This document shows, in pieces, positions 22,913 to 34,389 of a stretch of 64,000 nt of DNA. The DNA is taken from contig NC_073693.1 in the NCBI RefSeq assembly GCF_029784155.1, positions 289,140,875 to 289,204,874 of the forward strand, read 5' to 3'. Each line of letters opens with the position of its first letter. Position 1 is the stretch's first letter. The translations under genes were made by a program, and so were the position numbers. Origin of the DNA: Uranotaenia lowii (Eukaryota > Arthropoda > Insecta > Diptera > Culicidae). The notes under the pieces were generated by a model, which worked only from the letters and a program-made list of their open reading frames with translations, was not told the DNA's origin and did not search any database.

Positions 22913-25590
22913 GTTTTCAGACTGCTTTTATAATATTCCTGCCCTATTTTATTAAGTGAAATCAAAGAAAAATTGTTTATGACTTTATGGCTTTCTATTA
23001 TCAATTTTTAACATATATTTTCGTTGAATAGAGACAGTGGCTTTTTAAACAAGTAATATTTCGTTTGAGCTTCCATCATTTTGAACGTGAATAAGTGCGT
23101 TGCTTTTCGTCCGCAGATATTTTATGTTTATTTTAATGCCCTGAAATCATCTTTTTCATCACCCGTATACTAACTTGTTTTAGAAGAAATGTTTAAGGAG
23201 GTGCTAAGCTTTAGGGGCTTAAATTTTTGAAGAAATTTTTATAGTTTTATTTGTAGATTTCCAGCGAACGATGAAAGCGAATATCTACTGGGATGAATTT
23301 AAATATAAATTTTCTTCCGCTTAACATTATTTTATTGCAAAAGTTCCTAGATACTTTCGTGTCCATTTTCAACTAGCCCCAATATAAATGCGTCGAACAA
23401 TGTTTTGTTGAAATATGTCGGCATTTTGAGCAGTTTTAATCAATTATTTGATTTTTTCACCGAAATGATGTTAGAAGTATTTTAGTTCATATACTAAATT
23501 TGCATACATGGCACTTCACTGTTTCTGACTTCTAATGCTGAATGATGGATCATACTATAGTTTTAGTTCTGTAAGGCTAACCTTAGTTATATCCTCAATT
23601 CGCGGTGATAATCGATTAACACAAACATTAATTTCTTTAAGCTTTTAGGTACCTAAGCATGAAAGAAAGGAGAAGGGATTTTCAAACGGTTCCAACGGAC
23701 ATTGTCTTTTTTCAGCTTCTAGAAACCGTTTCAGATTATTTTGCTTAAACTTGCTAGAAAATTCGGCTTTATACGCAAAAATCAAAACTTATAAAAACAA
23801 AATTAGCGTTTTTTGTTTAATTTTTCTAACAAAATCCGGGCTTTTTGAAATCTGGGCAAAACCCGTTCAGCGTCATGAGAAAATGTTTCAAATTTTTACA
23901 ATCATACTGGATAATTATTCTAGAAATCTTATTCATCCAAATATGCGATTCACCCAATTTTAGGAAGGCAATATTCTGAGACTGGATTCGATTGAGATTT
24001 ACCCTGCAGGTCCACGTCCAACAGCAACCAAAAGAACAAATTTTCCAAAAGTCTGTTTTAACCCAGCTGATGATGATGGTGTCTGCGGCAGCATCCGGGG
24101 GACAAATGATGATGTTTTCTTCTCCCATTATTGTGGTTTTCGATGGACGGAGAGGGGAAAAGTCGAAAAAAGGTAGATACCGACTATAAGGAAAACTTGG
24201 AAGACAAAAATGTCACAAAATGTCCTCCTTGAAAGAGGGAGTAGAGCAAAAGACGCAAAAAGCAGCTTAAATAGCAACAACGACGTATGGCTGCGTGTAG
24301 GCGTGTCTTTTCTCTCATCGCTTTGTTAAATTTCTTTGACCAAACCAAAAGTTGCGGTTGACCTTTCTGTTGTCGTTGTTTCTGTTTGACAACATGGGAT
24401 TGAAAATGGGAAAATGGGTGACTTCTGTTTTGGTCAATGTGCTAATGATCGAATTATTCCACGATTAGGACCCAGCCCAGCCTTTCGCCGATGTTAATTA
24501 ATGCTCTTTAATTTCGACTTGGCAGCTTTACGCCTGTCCGAGTGCATGATTTACGATCATTCGGTCTCCATTTTTTTCTTTTGACAAAAATTCACACATC
24601 TCCATCAATTGGCCGGGAGTAAATCGCATCCAGAATCAACAACACCAATTACCGATTACCGTACACGCTGGCAAAATCCAAACTGACCCGTTCTGGCATT
24701 CTGGGCACGTTTTTCTGTCGACTGTTTCGAAAATTACGACACGCTCCCTGGCTCTGGCTCGATTTTATGAACTCGCCCATCATCTGGGAGGATCTGGGAT
24801 GATCCAGAAGGGCGGAAGATGACTAAGGGCCTGTTATGAATGGCCCAGAGGAAGGGGACGGATTAGACCCATGGGAAATTTGACCGTTTGGTGATTTTGT
24901 CACTTATTGCTAAAATCAGCAGCCATTTCGGACCAGCACTTTCAACAGTAGACACGAACCAAAGTCCAGATTTGACAAAGCTTTATCGGTCTATTTGTAT
25001 GTTTGTTGGGGAATGTGGGTGGGTGAAGGAATAGAACAAAAAGTTGGTGCTGCAACTTTTGAATGACCAAATAAGAGAGGGGTTTGGGACTAATTTGGAG
25101 TGACAGTTTTTCTGTGTCGATGATGAATGGTGCCAACTGGAGGCTTGATGCTTCGGGTTGCAATAAATTTGGGCAGGAAATAATGTGTCATCCATTTTCG
25201 GCTGTAATAAATTCCGATGAGTATAATGAAGCCCTACTTTGGGATAGGATTAAGAAAAGGGTTTTATGCATCATGCGTAACGGAAAAGCGTCAAATGCGA
25301 GAAAGTAATTATTGGTTTTTTGACGAAATAAATCTCTTGGGATTTAGGGATGGAAGTAATCAAAACTAAAACTTGAGGTGTTATCAGTGTAAAAAATCCT
25401 GAAATTTTTCGATACCTGATTTTAAAGGTGCTCAAAAATAGGGTATGTAACCTAATAGATCCTTGAAGCTGAAATCGATCCTTGACTTGCCAAAAGGACC
25501 CTTGCCAATCTTTAACTCATTTTGGATCGCTTAACGAGTTTTCATGATTGTTTGAAAATGTGACACTATTTTTTTAGCGGAACTGCAAAA
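22913..25590. other. Intergenic DNA, GC-richer unique-looking block at 24.2-25.2 kb
   Basis: 22.9-24.0 kb is AT-rich. From about 24190 to 25200 the sequence is less AT-rich and lacks recognisable repeats, so it may be host non-coding DNA. Overlapping ORFs at 24942-25308 have no domain signature. No gene is supported. Confidence 0.4.
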
Positions 25591-25594
25591 TAAA

Positions 25595-25768
25595 GGGTGA
25601 TACGATCAAAATTTGGCCAAGGGAAAACGCGTGTAAATCGGTGAAATCGTTTATTTAACAAATCAAATTAAATTTCTTTTTCAAGTTTAATTAGTATAAA
25701 ATTCAGGAAAAATATTATGTTAGGCTTTCGCTTTTCCAAATCCGAATTGCCGGGCCTTACGCTTAACC
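25595..25768 (-). mobile_element. 3' end fragment of a DD37E mariner-type element
   Basis: The plus strand starts AGGGTGATACGATCAAAATT and continues AAGGGAAAACGCGTGTAAAT, CGATTTCACC and GCTTTCGCTTTTCC. It is the complement of the 3' end of the element at 34390-35274, including its last coding residues (GCCCGGCAATTC and GGAAAAGCGAAAG). The fragment stops where a different MITE end begins (25769). Confidence 0.85.
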
Positions 25769-25815
25769 TAAGGTTGCCAGAATTTTTTCAGCACGTATCC
25801 GGAGTACACTCCAGA
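25769..25815 (+). repeat. End of an AGGTTGCCAGA MITE
   Basis: AAGGTTGCCAGAATTTTTTC followed by AGCACGTATCCGG matches the complement of the right end of the MITE at 46211-46588. The other end was not located, so only one terminus is claimed. Confidence 0.55.
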
Positions 25816-26944
25816 TAGATTTTTTTTATGGATCAAGAAAATGTTTTTTAAATAAGCGTTACCATGTTTATCGATACAGTGAAAAATTCTATGATTAAAT
25901 GCTTCTTGAATTCTTACACAAAACGGAATTTCCCTTGAGCAACGAAGTGTCGGCTGTGTTTACTGTTCGGTTTTGCATGCTTGCTTACTTGCTGCTGGCT
26001 TCTGTGACAGTTGAGAAGCAGACTTCACTCATAGTTTAGAAGCAGAGCCGCCCCAAACGAATGGACAGACAGAAGGACGGACGGGTTGAAATTCTTGAGC
26101 CGTTTTGTGTCGCGCGATAGCGTTGTTGACGAAGCTCTTGATAATAAACAGGACGATGACAGCCGACAGCCAACTGAGAAACTGTGAGACGGGGTGTGTG
26201 TGTGGGTGGATTTTTTTTTGTGCATGCAGAGTGCAATCGACTACTACGGGCACGATTTATGGAACCACTTTCGCCGGGGAAGGCTTAACTAGAGCTGAGG
26301 GGGTGGCAAAGATGTACCCACTTGAGTCGTTCGTTAGCTCAAGTGTCGCCGTCCTCAAACTCTGAACTGAAACTGGGTTGCAGCAGCACAACGAACGTGT
26401 AATCTACTTTACTGCTGGAAGCTACAATTTAGCAGCTCTTTCATGCAGTGTTCTTTTGCCTCCCACGACTCAACTGGATACGTGGTGGCTGACTGACTGA
26501 CTGACTGACTAACATTGAGAGGGAACAGGACCGGGGTAGGTGAATGAATGAATGAATGGGTTCAGTCTAGTACGGCTTAGGGGCGTATCCTGTTATGAAT
26601 GACACATTCGTTTGCTTATGCTGCCAGAAAAATAGTCGTGCATAATGGGGCATGACCCTGGCTGCGAGGAAAACCCTCACTTTAGCCAGTCTCTGTGCTG
26701 ATGTGGATTTGATGCCAGCTAGCACAATACTTAGTCAGCACTAGAAGCAGTGGCTATTTAAGTCGAGTTAACTAAATAGTTTAACCCATCGAGGTCTTGA
26801 TATTCCAATACTAAATAGTTCCGGATACTAGTCAGCAGAAAAATGAGCATAGCAAGAATAAGTAATGTTATAATTTAAGAATAATAGTAACGATATCGTT
26901 GTCGCTCTTTGAATTCTGTACAGTAAATTTATTAAATTAAATCT
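25816..26944. other. Unique-looking DNA with small microsatellites
   Basis: A moderately GC-rich block (about 25980-26800) contains (GACT)n at about 26488-26510 and (GAAT)n at about 26541-26558, plus a TG-rich patch near 26192. Overlapping short ORFs in several frames lack family signals. The motif CTGTACAGTAAATT occurs twice, at about 26917 and 26942. Confidence 0.45.
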
Positions 26945-27085
26945 GTACAGTAAATTCGATAAGTTTTTCTCGCAAAAATATCTTTCGCTCTTATCAACAC
27001 CTGTAAAAATTTCTCTTAACTTTTTATTCTTTCTCTAAGAATATACATTTTCACCGATATACCGAAAACTAATTAACATAAAATT
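26945..27085 (+). repeat. Second copy of the 9590-9745 repeat
   Basis: It shares TTTTCTCGCAAAAAT, CTTTCGCTCTTATCAACA, AAGAATATACATTT and CACCGATATACCGAAAA with 9590-9745. Its right edge touches the foldback element at 27086. Confidence 0.6.
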
Positions 27086-27664
27086 AAACCGTATTTCAAA
27101 GCTTTATAACACTGATATTTTTTAACGAAAATCATATATATCACATCAAAAGGTATCGAAATTTTATCAGCTTTTTAAATACAATTTTAAAAAACAATTA
27201 CAGTAAAGTGGGCAATAACTTCTTTAAGAGTTATAAATTAAATAATGACAATAAATCAACTTTTGCATCGAAACAATCGATGGTCGATCAACTGCGCTCA
27301 CAGTGGAAGGTAGCGCACGATTCTAACAACATGGGAACAAAAGTATTTATCATAGCAGGTAAAAACATTATTTTGACGTGCTTTGTAGAGTGTTTATGAA
27401 CAGTAAAACTGACTTCAGATGATAACTGCATCATAAATTGGTTATACAATGGTTTTAATTGCAAACCGAATAGATTCTGCATCTGCATCAGTACTTTTAG
27501 ACAACATTTAGTGCTTATTTACAATTTTCATGTTAAAGGTCATAACTTTAATTTTTTTAAATTTATTTGAAAAGTTGATAAAATTTCGATGCGTTTTGAT
27601 GTGCTCTTTTATGATTTCCGTTGAAAAATTACAGAGTAACGAAGCTTTGAAATATGGTTTATTT
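27086..27664. mobile_element. Foldback element with about 110-bp arms
   Basis: The left arm (27086-27195) and right arm (27540-27664) are complementary with scattered differences. Examples are TATTTCAAAGCTT at the outer edge, CACATCAAAA and ATCGAAATTTTATCA internally. The spacer of about 340 bp has no recognised gene. Termini resemble TAAACC(G/A)TATTTCAAAG. No certain target duplication. Confidence 0.6.
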
Positions 27665-27759
27665 TTATTCTCAAAAAAATTTAACCAAATCTAACTAGAA
27701 CAATGGAAATGCTGGAAATCTGAAAAAATGTGGTCTTAGTCGTAAAAATGAACCCAATT

Positions 27760-28690
27760 TGCAATTTTGGAGAAGCTCTGAAGACTCCTGGCGCAAACCC
27801 GTCAGATAAAAAAAAAATCCCTCTTACTGACTAAAAGGACATCAAATGACTTTTCTCCTCTATGGCATTTATCAAAAAGAAAATATATTTCAAATAAATC
27901 TGCGACCAAACATATCGAAACAGGTATCAAGAATATTCAATTTGCATATTTGATATCGAATTAGATGAAGTTCGAATTTAAATAGGATTTCCTCAAAATA
28001 TAAGTAAAAGGAACGATGATCATTAATATTAAGCAAATATCTTATTCTTTCTACTACCGGACAATTCGAGATTTTTTTTTTTTTGAAAAATTTGGAAAAA
28101 TTGGGCAAACTTGAACAAAATCTAAGGAGTGTTCCAAACCAAACAAGAGGAACGTGGACGATTTTGTTTTTTTTTTCAATTTAAATAATTCATCGAATCA
28201 CAGCAGCAGCATTCAAATCGTATTTCGTAAGACTAAATTTTTTCAAAGAGGAAATTTAATTATTTATCTTATTTAGCGAATATTGTGAGAATACCTGGGC
28301 AAAATCTGGGAAGTTATAAAAAAAACTTATCAAGATTTTTCTTATTTAGAATTTTTATTGAATTTATCCCTTAGCCCGAATTAACCAAAAAAATTAGAAT
28401 AAACGATAATCGAAGTATAAAGCGATATTTTTCTGCATTTTTCGGTAAGATCTTTAGCGAAAGATACACGGATACGCTTGAGATGCTTCACTGAAACCTT
28501 AAGTATTTGGTTATTGGGTAGCTTTTACAACATCACTTTTAGATAATTAATAAATTATCCAATATCATTTGAAAAGTTAGACAAATCTGTCATAATATGA
28601 ATTTTTAAAATAAATATTTGTCTCATTTGGCCGAATACTTGGTTCAAATAATAGGTGAGCCGATAATTCGGTTTACCGTTTTTTTTTTAT
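27760..28690 (-). mobile_element. Degraded second copy of the 6614-7787 hAT-like family
   Basis: The reverse complement aligns in order with 6614-7787. Matches include TTCATCTAATTCGATATCAA, AGCTAC with nearby AAGTGATGTTG, the TCCGTGTATCTTTC box and a subterminal CCAAGTATTCGGCC. It is more diverged than the first copy, and neither terminus is intact. Confidence 0.7.
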
Positions 28691-28955
28691 CGAATTCAGC
28701 CGATCGAAAATCTCACAGAACCAAAGAAGCAGTCATCGGAACGAACGATGTGTTATGTGTCTGTTCCTTTCTGCGAGTGTCCTTCCATTTTTTCAAGTCA
28801 CGAAATCGCATTCATTGAAATGTTCTGAATTTGACTGTCCCGACCTCTTTAAATGCAAAGTAAATTAAGGACATAGGATTAAGATCGATTTGATAAGAAA
28901 ATGATTCGACAATTAATTTATTGGCTTTTCTCTAAGAACACTGTTGTTCAATAGA
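28691..28955. other. Spacer, nothing recognised
   Basis: No motif or repeat is supported. Confidence 0.35.
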
Positions 28956-29330
28956 CAGGTCACCAGCTGAAATCAGAGCTAAACCAATTTTTACCGTTAA
29001 GTTTGTACTAGCTAACTCGCGAGCCATATTAATTTCTACCGGTTCAAACATTGATAGCTTGCACCAGCGAACTCGCAACACTAGTTTTCGTCGCCTGAAA
29101 ATCAAACCCTAACAATAGAAGCTTGAAAGCTAGCTTGCGACAATCATTATTGTCACCTACAAATCAAACCCTTTTACTAGACTGGTAACAAAATGAGATC
29201 GAAGCTAAACTAAATTCTACTGGTACTGTAAAAAACTTAACTAAATTCTACTGGTAATTTACACTTACACTTATAGATTGTACTAGCGAGCTCATGACAC
29301 TTATTTTCGCACCTGCATCATTCCGAGGTA
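28956..29330 (+). repeat. Degenerate repeat with recurring GCTAGC/GCGA motifs
   Basis: Several imperfectly repeated phrases occur: ACTAGCTAACTCGCGAGC, CACCAGCGAACTCGCAAC, AGCTAGCTTGCGAC and ACTAGCGAGCTC, with AAATCAAACCC twice and AACTAAATTCTACTGGTA twice. It looks like a decayed tandem or MITE array. Family unknown. Confidence 0.45.
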
Positions 29331-29415
29331 CAAGTTTTGCTAAGAAAACCTTCATAACTAACGAATGCCTCCAGATACAAGTTTGTTCACTGAGAGAAGT
29401 ATGTCCGCATATTAA

Positions 29416-29437
29416 TCTATATATATAAAAATGAATT

Positions 29438-29482
<45 letters not shown>

Positions 29483-31452
29483 TCCCTATAGACTCGGAAA
29501 CTACTGAACCGATTTGCGTGAAACTTGGCAGGTGAAGGTATTGGAGGCCGGGGAAGGTTCCTATTATGGTTTGAGACCCCTCCCTCTCTCATGAAAGGGG
29601 GGAGGGGCCTCCCAAACAAAAGATAGTTTTTTGCATAACTCGAGAACCAATCAAGTAAATGGTATCAAATTTGGCATGTGGTGGTATTTGGGTACGAGGA
29701 ATGTTTCTACGAATATTTTGTACCCCCCCTCCTCTCAGTGGGGTGATAGGAAGGGGGAAGGAGGTCTACATTACCATTTTTCAAATATCTCGAAAACTAA
29801 TCAAGATATTGGAACCAAATTTGGCATGGGATGATTTTTGGATACGAAAAATATTTCAATGATTGTTTGAGACCCCTCCCTCTTTGCTGTTGAAAGGGGG
29901 AGGGGCTTCTTTCATATTTTTTACATAACTCATAAACTATTAAAGCAAATGGAACCAAATTTGGCATGGGAGGGTATTTGGATACGGGAAATATTTCTAT
30001 GATTAGTTGAGACCCCTCTCTCTTTCCAGTAGGTAAATATTAAGGGGGAGGGGCCATCTTTTTAATTTTTTACATAACTCAAAAACTAATCAAGCAAATG
30101 GAACCAAATTTGGCATGGGCGGATATTTGGGAACGTGACATGTTCTAATGATTGTTTGAGACCCCTTCCTTCTTCCAGCGAGGAGAAAGGAAAGAGGGAG
30201 GGAAGTTTCATACAATTTTTATCGCGTAACTCAAGAACTAAAACAGCAAATGGAACCAAATTTAGCATGGAACGATATTAGGGTTCGAAAAAATGCTTCT
30301 ATGAATATTTGGTATACCTCACTCCTTCAAAAAGGTGGATGTAAAGGGGGAGAAGAGGTCTCCCTTACAACTTTCAGTATAACTGGGGAGCTGATCGAGC
30401 AAATTGAATATTTGACATGTGAGGGTATTTGGATACGAGAAATGTTTCTATTGTTAATTGAAGCCCCACCTGTTTTCAGTGGTAAGAAATAAAGGGGGAA
30501 AGGGGGGCTTCCATACAATTTTTTTTTGCATAACTCGAGAATTAATACAGCAAATGAAATAAAATTTGGTATCAAAAAGTATTTGAGTACAAAAAATACT
30601 TTTATGAATATTAAGTTCTCATCCCTCCATTCAATGGGGAGAATGGAAGGGGGGATGGTACTTCCTTTCAAGTTTATACATAACTCAAGAATTTACTATG
30701 CAAATAAACCCAAATTCGTAATGGGATGGTATTTCAATACGAGAAATTTTTCTATGTCAAACAATTCCTTTCTTGCTGTGGAATGATAGAATTGGGTATA
30801 AAGGAAGGGAAAGGAAAGCTTAAATTTAACTTTTTTTTTTACAAAATCTGAGAAATGGACAAAACTTAACATCGAAAATAATTTTGGTATGATTCTATGA
30901 TTATCTGACACACCATCCTCCTTTCAGTGAGTAGGTACATAGGAGGAGGGAGGTGAGCCCAATACAATTTTGTTAGCAGAAGTTCTCAATTTATGCTAAC
31001 GAAGCTAACAAATGGAAAAAATATGGCATGAAAAGGTACTTGGTTACGAGATCTGTTTCTACGATTGTTATAGATCCTTACGCTTTACAAGCTTTACAGT
31101 GTAGAGGGGAGAAGACAGGAGGGGGTTCCATATATATAAAATGGGTTTGATTATTGAAGATCACGATCACCATTCAACAGGGCTGGAAGGGAAGGACAGG
31201 AGGGGCTCTCTGATCAGTTTTAAGCATAAATCCAGAACATATCAAGCAAAAACAACCATATTTTATAAGTTGGATTGTTTGTGTACGATTAATTTGAGAC
31301 CCTCCTTTTTTAACGTCGCGAAGCTTAAAGAAACAGATTAAAATTATCAAATCTTTGATCAGATAATGCCAACAAAACAATTAAAATTTCATTAAATTTT
31401 GAAAATATCGTTCGATTTTGAAAGGTGTAGCAAAGCACACCGGGTCAGCTAG
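29416..31452 (+). mobile_element. Non-autonomous Helitron, structurally complete
   Basis: It begins TCTATATATATAAAAATGAA with A immediately before (29415) and ends GGGTCAGCTAG with T immediately after (31453), the classic 5'-TC ... CTRR-3' insertion between A and T without target duplication. A small hairpin (GGTGT...ACACC, 31424-31441) precedes the 3' end. A (GTCT)n tract at 29438-29481 follows the 5' end. No Rep/helicase ORF is present. The interior is an array of about 150-bp repeats. A related 3' tip is at 7800-7848. Confidence 0.88.
29630..31040 (+). repeat. Tandem array of about 150-bp units inside the Helitron
   Basis: Each unit has CATAACTC-(G/A)A-AACTAA, AAATGGAACCAAATTTGGCA, GGATACG(A/G)(A/G)AAAT, then GAGACCCCTC and a purine run AGGGGGAGGGG. 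The TTTGGCATG landmark recurs near 29668, 29820, 29959, 30110, 30261, 30413, 30567 and 30715, with spacing of 139-154 bases. Later units are more diverged. Short ORFs across it are repeat artefacts. Confidence 0.85.
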
Positions 31453-31790
31453 TTTCATACAAATGTTTCTTAAAAGACATCTATTCTGTATTTTCTGTTT
31501 TTCTGTTATTTTAGACACACCCTATCATTTCAAATTTTCAAAAAGTCATAACTCGCTCATCTGGAGGTATGTGGTGTCTTCGATTAAGTTGCCTTAAAAA
31601 CCATTCATTACAACTTTTCAGAAAACAGTTTGATGCTATCAGTTCACTGGACAAAAAGTTATTGTGCGTAGAATCATCATGCAAAAATGACACGTCTTAA
31701 TATTTGATTTAAATAATAAAAGCGCATGACTTGATGAGTATTTCTGCTGAAAAAAACCATTTGTCTATCTCTTATATTTGGTATCATCAC
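31453..31790. other. Spacer, repeat-like wording
   Basis: Wording such as AAAAAGTCATAACTCGCTCA suggests a decayed MITE, but no ends are clear. Confidence 0.35.
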
Positions 31791-31791
31791 A

Positions 31792-31820
31792 AAGGGTGAT
31801 ACGGTCAAAATTTGGTCACG
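31792..31820 (+). repeat. Solo 5' terminus of a DD37E mariner-type element
   Basis: AAGGGTGATACGGTCAAAAT then TTGGTCA matches the terminus of the elements at 25595 and 35274 for about 27 bases and then diverges completely. It could be the original left end of the transposase remnant 2.6 kb downstream or an independent stub. Confidence 0.6.
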
Positions 31821-33201
31821 ACCTTGTTCCGTCCTGGACATTGGTTGATGATGTGGAGTTATTTTTACCTAACCATCCTTGTGATCATGTTTTTCGAAAT
31901 GAATTTACAGTAGAATAGTCAGAGACAAAAAATGATATTCCTTATTGTTTTATAAAAGAAACAAAGTTAATTTTTTCTCTGAAAGTGGATATCATAGCTA
32001 AGCTTAGTTATTTGATTTTTTTTTTAATTCCTATAAGAAGAATTATCAACTTTGATTTTCTAAGTTAGAGGTAGCCATGCTAAATTATTAATAAAGGAAT
32101 GCATTTTTATGTCCATGATGCCTTTGGAAACTTTGGGAAAAAGTCTTTTAATCAAACTTATTTTCAAATTTGGAGTTTATTTATTAAAATCAAAATTTTA
32201 TCAATTGAGAACAAAACAAGACATCTTCAAATTTATGTTTTGTTGTGAAATACTGCTAACAAACAGCTGTGTAACAACTGCACAAATGAACAAATTTTTC
32301 ATTCTCAACTAAACTTTTCCAGATAACGTTCCAAACGATTTCAAAATATGTTCAAATTATAGATTTTTTTTTAATCAGGACCGGATTAAGCCTTCAAGAG
32401 CCCCGCAGCAGTTTGTCATGAGGGAAGGCTATGGATCAAGTTTTTTTTCATATGCTATCCCAGAGAATACATAATATTTGAAACATACAAAGAAACTGTG
32501 AAGGGTACGTTAAATAGCTTTCAAATAACCACCACTTTTGTCTTATATCTTCAAACAATTGTTTATGCATCACGTACAAATATTGGGGAAGAAGTAATCA
32601 ACTAATCGATACTAAAAATTCTGATGCAAATGCAAAATTCAAATCACAATTTTTTTACAGCTCTATCAAGTTTAACGATAGACATCAAAACTTTTTTCAT
32701 TTTATTAATCACTTGGTTTAAGCTTCATATATAGCAGCATAACATGACTATTTGAAAGTAAAATCAAGTCTTAAAAAAATATATTTTTTTTTTAGTTTAG
32801 GCCCACAATTTAAAGTCTTCAATTAAAATCGTATTATAAAATCACAAATGAAATTCGAATACAAAATTGAGAATCATAGTAACAATCAGAGTAAAGCAGG
32901 AATTGCAAAATTTACAATTCAAATCCAATTTTTTTTCACCTTCATATCTTTTAACTAAAAAAAAACCTGTTCATGTAATGTGTTTGAATTTTTAAAATGT
33001 AATGCGGGTGAAAACATAAAAGGGAAATTAAATATTAATCAAATAAAAAAAAATTGAAAAATACGAAGCTTTTGACAAAAATTCTTCTTCATGAGATAAA
33101 AATTACCTTCGAAAAGAATAATTCAGAATGGATATTAAATGTTCAAGGCACAGAATCATAAATCTGGAATAAGATTAAATTGAAAATAAAGGTAAATTCA
33201 T
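31821..33201. other. AT-rich stretch, nothing recognised
   Basis: Long A and T runs and short ORFs without domains. At about 32381 the phrase GGACCGGATTAAGCC resembles 40228 (GGCCGGATTAAAGG), possibly one shared MITE end. Confidence 0.4.
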
Positions 33202-33302
33202 ATTTTCGTAGGTGATGGAAAGAATTAGAGAAACATATGCTATCAAAGAACGAAAGAACATAAGCCGTAAATATCATGAATTTTTCGAAAAAGATACAAC
33301 GG

Positions 33303-33375
33303 CTCACCGGCAGGACTTGAACCTGCAATCTCCGCTTCAGTACAATGGCGCGTTAGCCAATTTTACCACGGTGAA
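33303..33375 (-). tRNA. tRNA-like sequence (gene, pseudogene or SINE head)
   Basis: The complement folds as a 73-base cloverleaf: acceptor TTCACCG/CGGTGAG with all seven positions paired (two as non-Watson-Crick or T-A at the tip), D loop with A14, G18G19 and A21, anticodon loop GTACTGA, T stem GCAGG/CCTGC fully paired and T loop TTCAAGT. TTTTT, a Pol III stop, occurs 10-14 bases downstream. Weak points are a poorly paired D stem (GTAA/ACGC) and one A-C mismatch in the anticodon stem. The loop gives anticodon ACT, unusual for a functional tRNA, so a pseudogene or SINE-derived unit is likelier. The T arm resembles arginine tRNAs. Confidence 0.5.
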
Positions 33376-33580
33376 CATGATGAAACCGGCCAACACGAGC
33401 AATCGAGCTCTGCCGATCAACTGCTGGACCTTCTATCGAAAACACCATGTATATCCCGCATGCGATCTTTCCCGCTATTGATCTATCTTGTTTCTTTAAC
33501 CCAACCCATCGACTCGGGATTTTAGCCGAGCGAGCCGAGCGAGCCGAGTGAACGAGTTCGTGTTGGGCGGTTTCATAATG

Positions 33581-33653
33581 TTCACCGTGGTGAAATTGGC
33601 TAACGCGCCGTTGCACTGAAGCGGAGATTGCAGGTTAAAGTCCTGCCATCCAT
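33581..33653 (+). pseudogene. tRNA-like pseudogene, mirror copy of 33303-33375
   Basis: It matches the left copy closely but has complementary defects. The D stem (GTGA/ACGC) and anticodon stem (CCGTT/AGCGG) pair better than in the left copy. The T loop is TTAAAGT (the conserved C is lost) and the 3' acceptor strand is replaced by CATCCAT, so the acceptor stem cannot form. U33 is also changed (loop GCACTGA). It is non-functional as a tRNA. Confidence 0.65.
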
Positions 33654-33666
33654 CACCTACGAAAAT

Positions 33667-34386
<720 letters not shown>

Positions 34387-34389
<3 letters not shown>

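Larger units (their letters stand above)
33202..33666. repeat. Large palindrome carrying two head-to-head tRNA-like units
   Basis: Outer 17-base perfect inverted repeats (ATTTTCGTAGGTGATGG at 33202-33218 and its complement at 33650-33666) enclose inner complementary arms of about 100 bases (about 33303-33408 and 33555-33650). Each inner arm contains a tRNA-like sequence pointing away from the centre. The left arm has about 85 extra bases between outer repeat and tRNA-like unit that the right arm lacks, consistent with a deletion on the right. The centre (about 33409-33550) holds a GAGCCGAGC short tandem repeat. Confidence 0.8.

Noticed and set aside
29630..31040. CRISPR-like array
   Set aside because: The units are about 150 bp, lack unique spacers and sit inside a Helitron in eukaryotic DNA.
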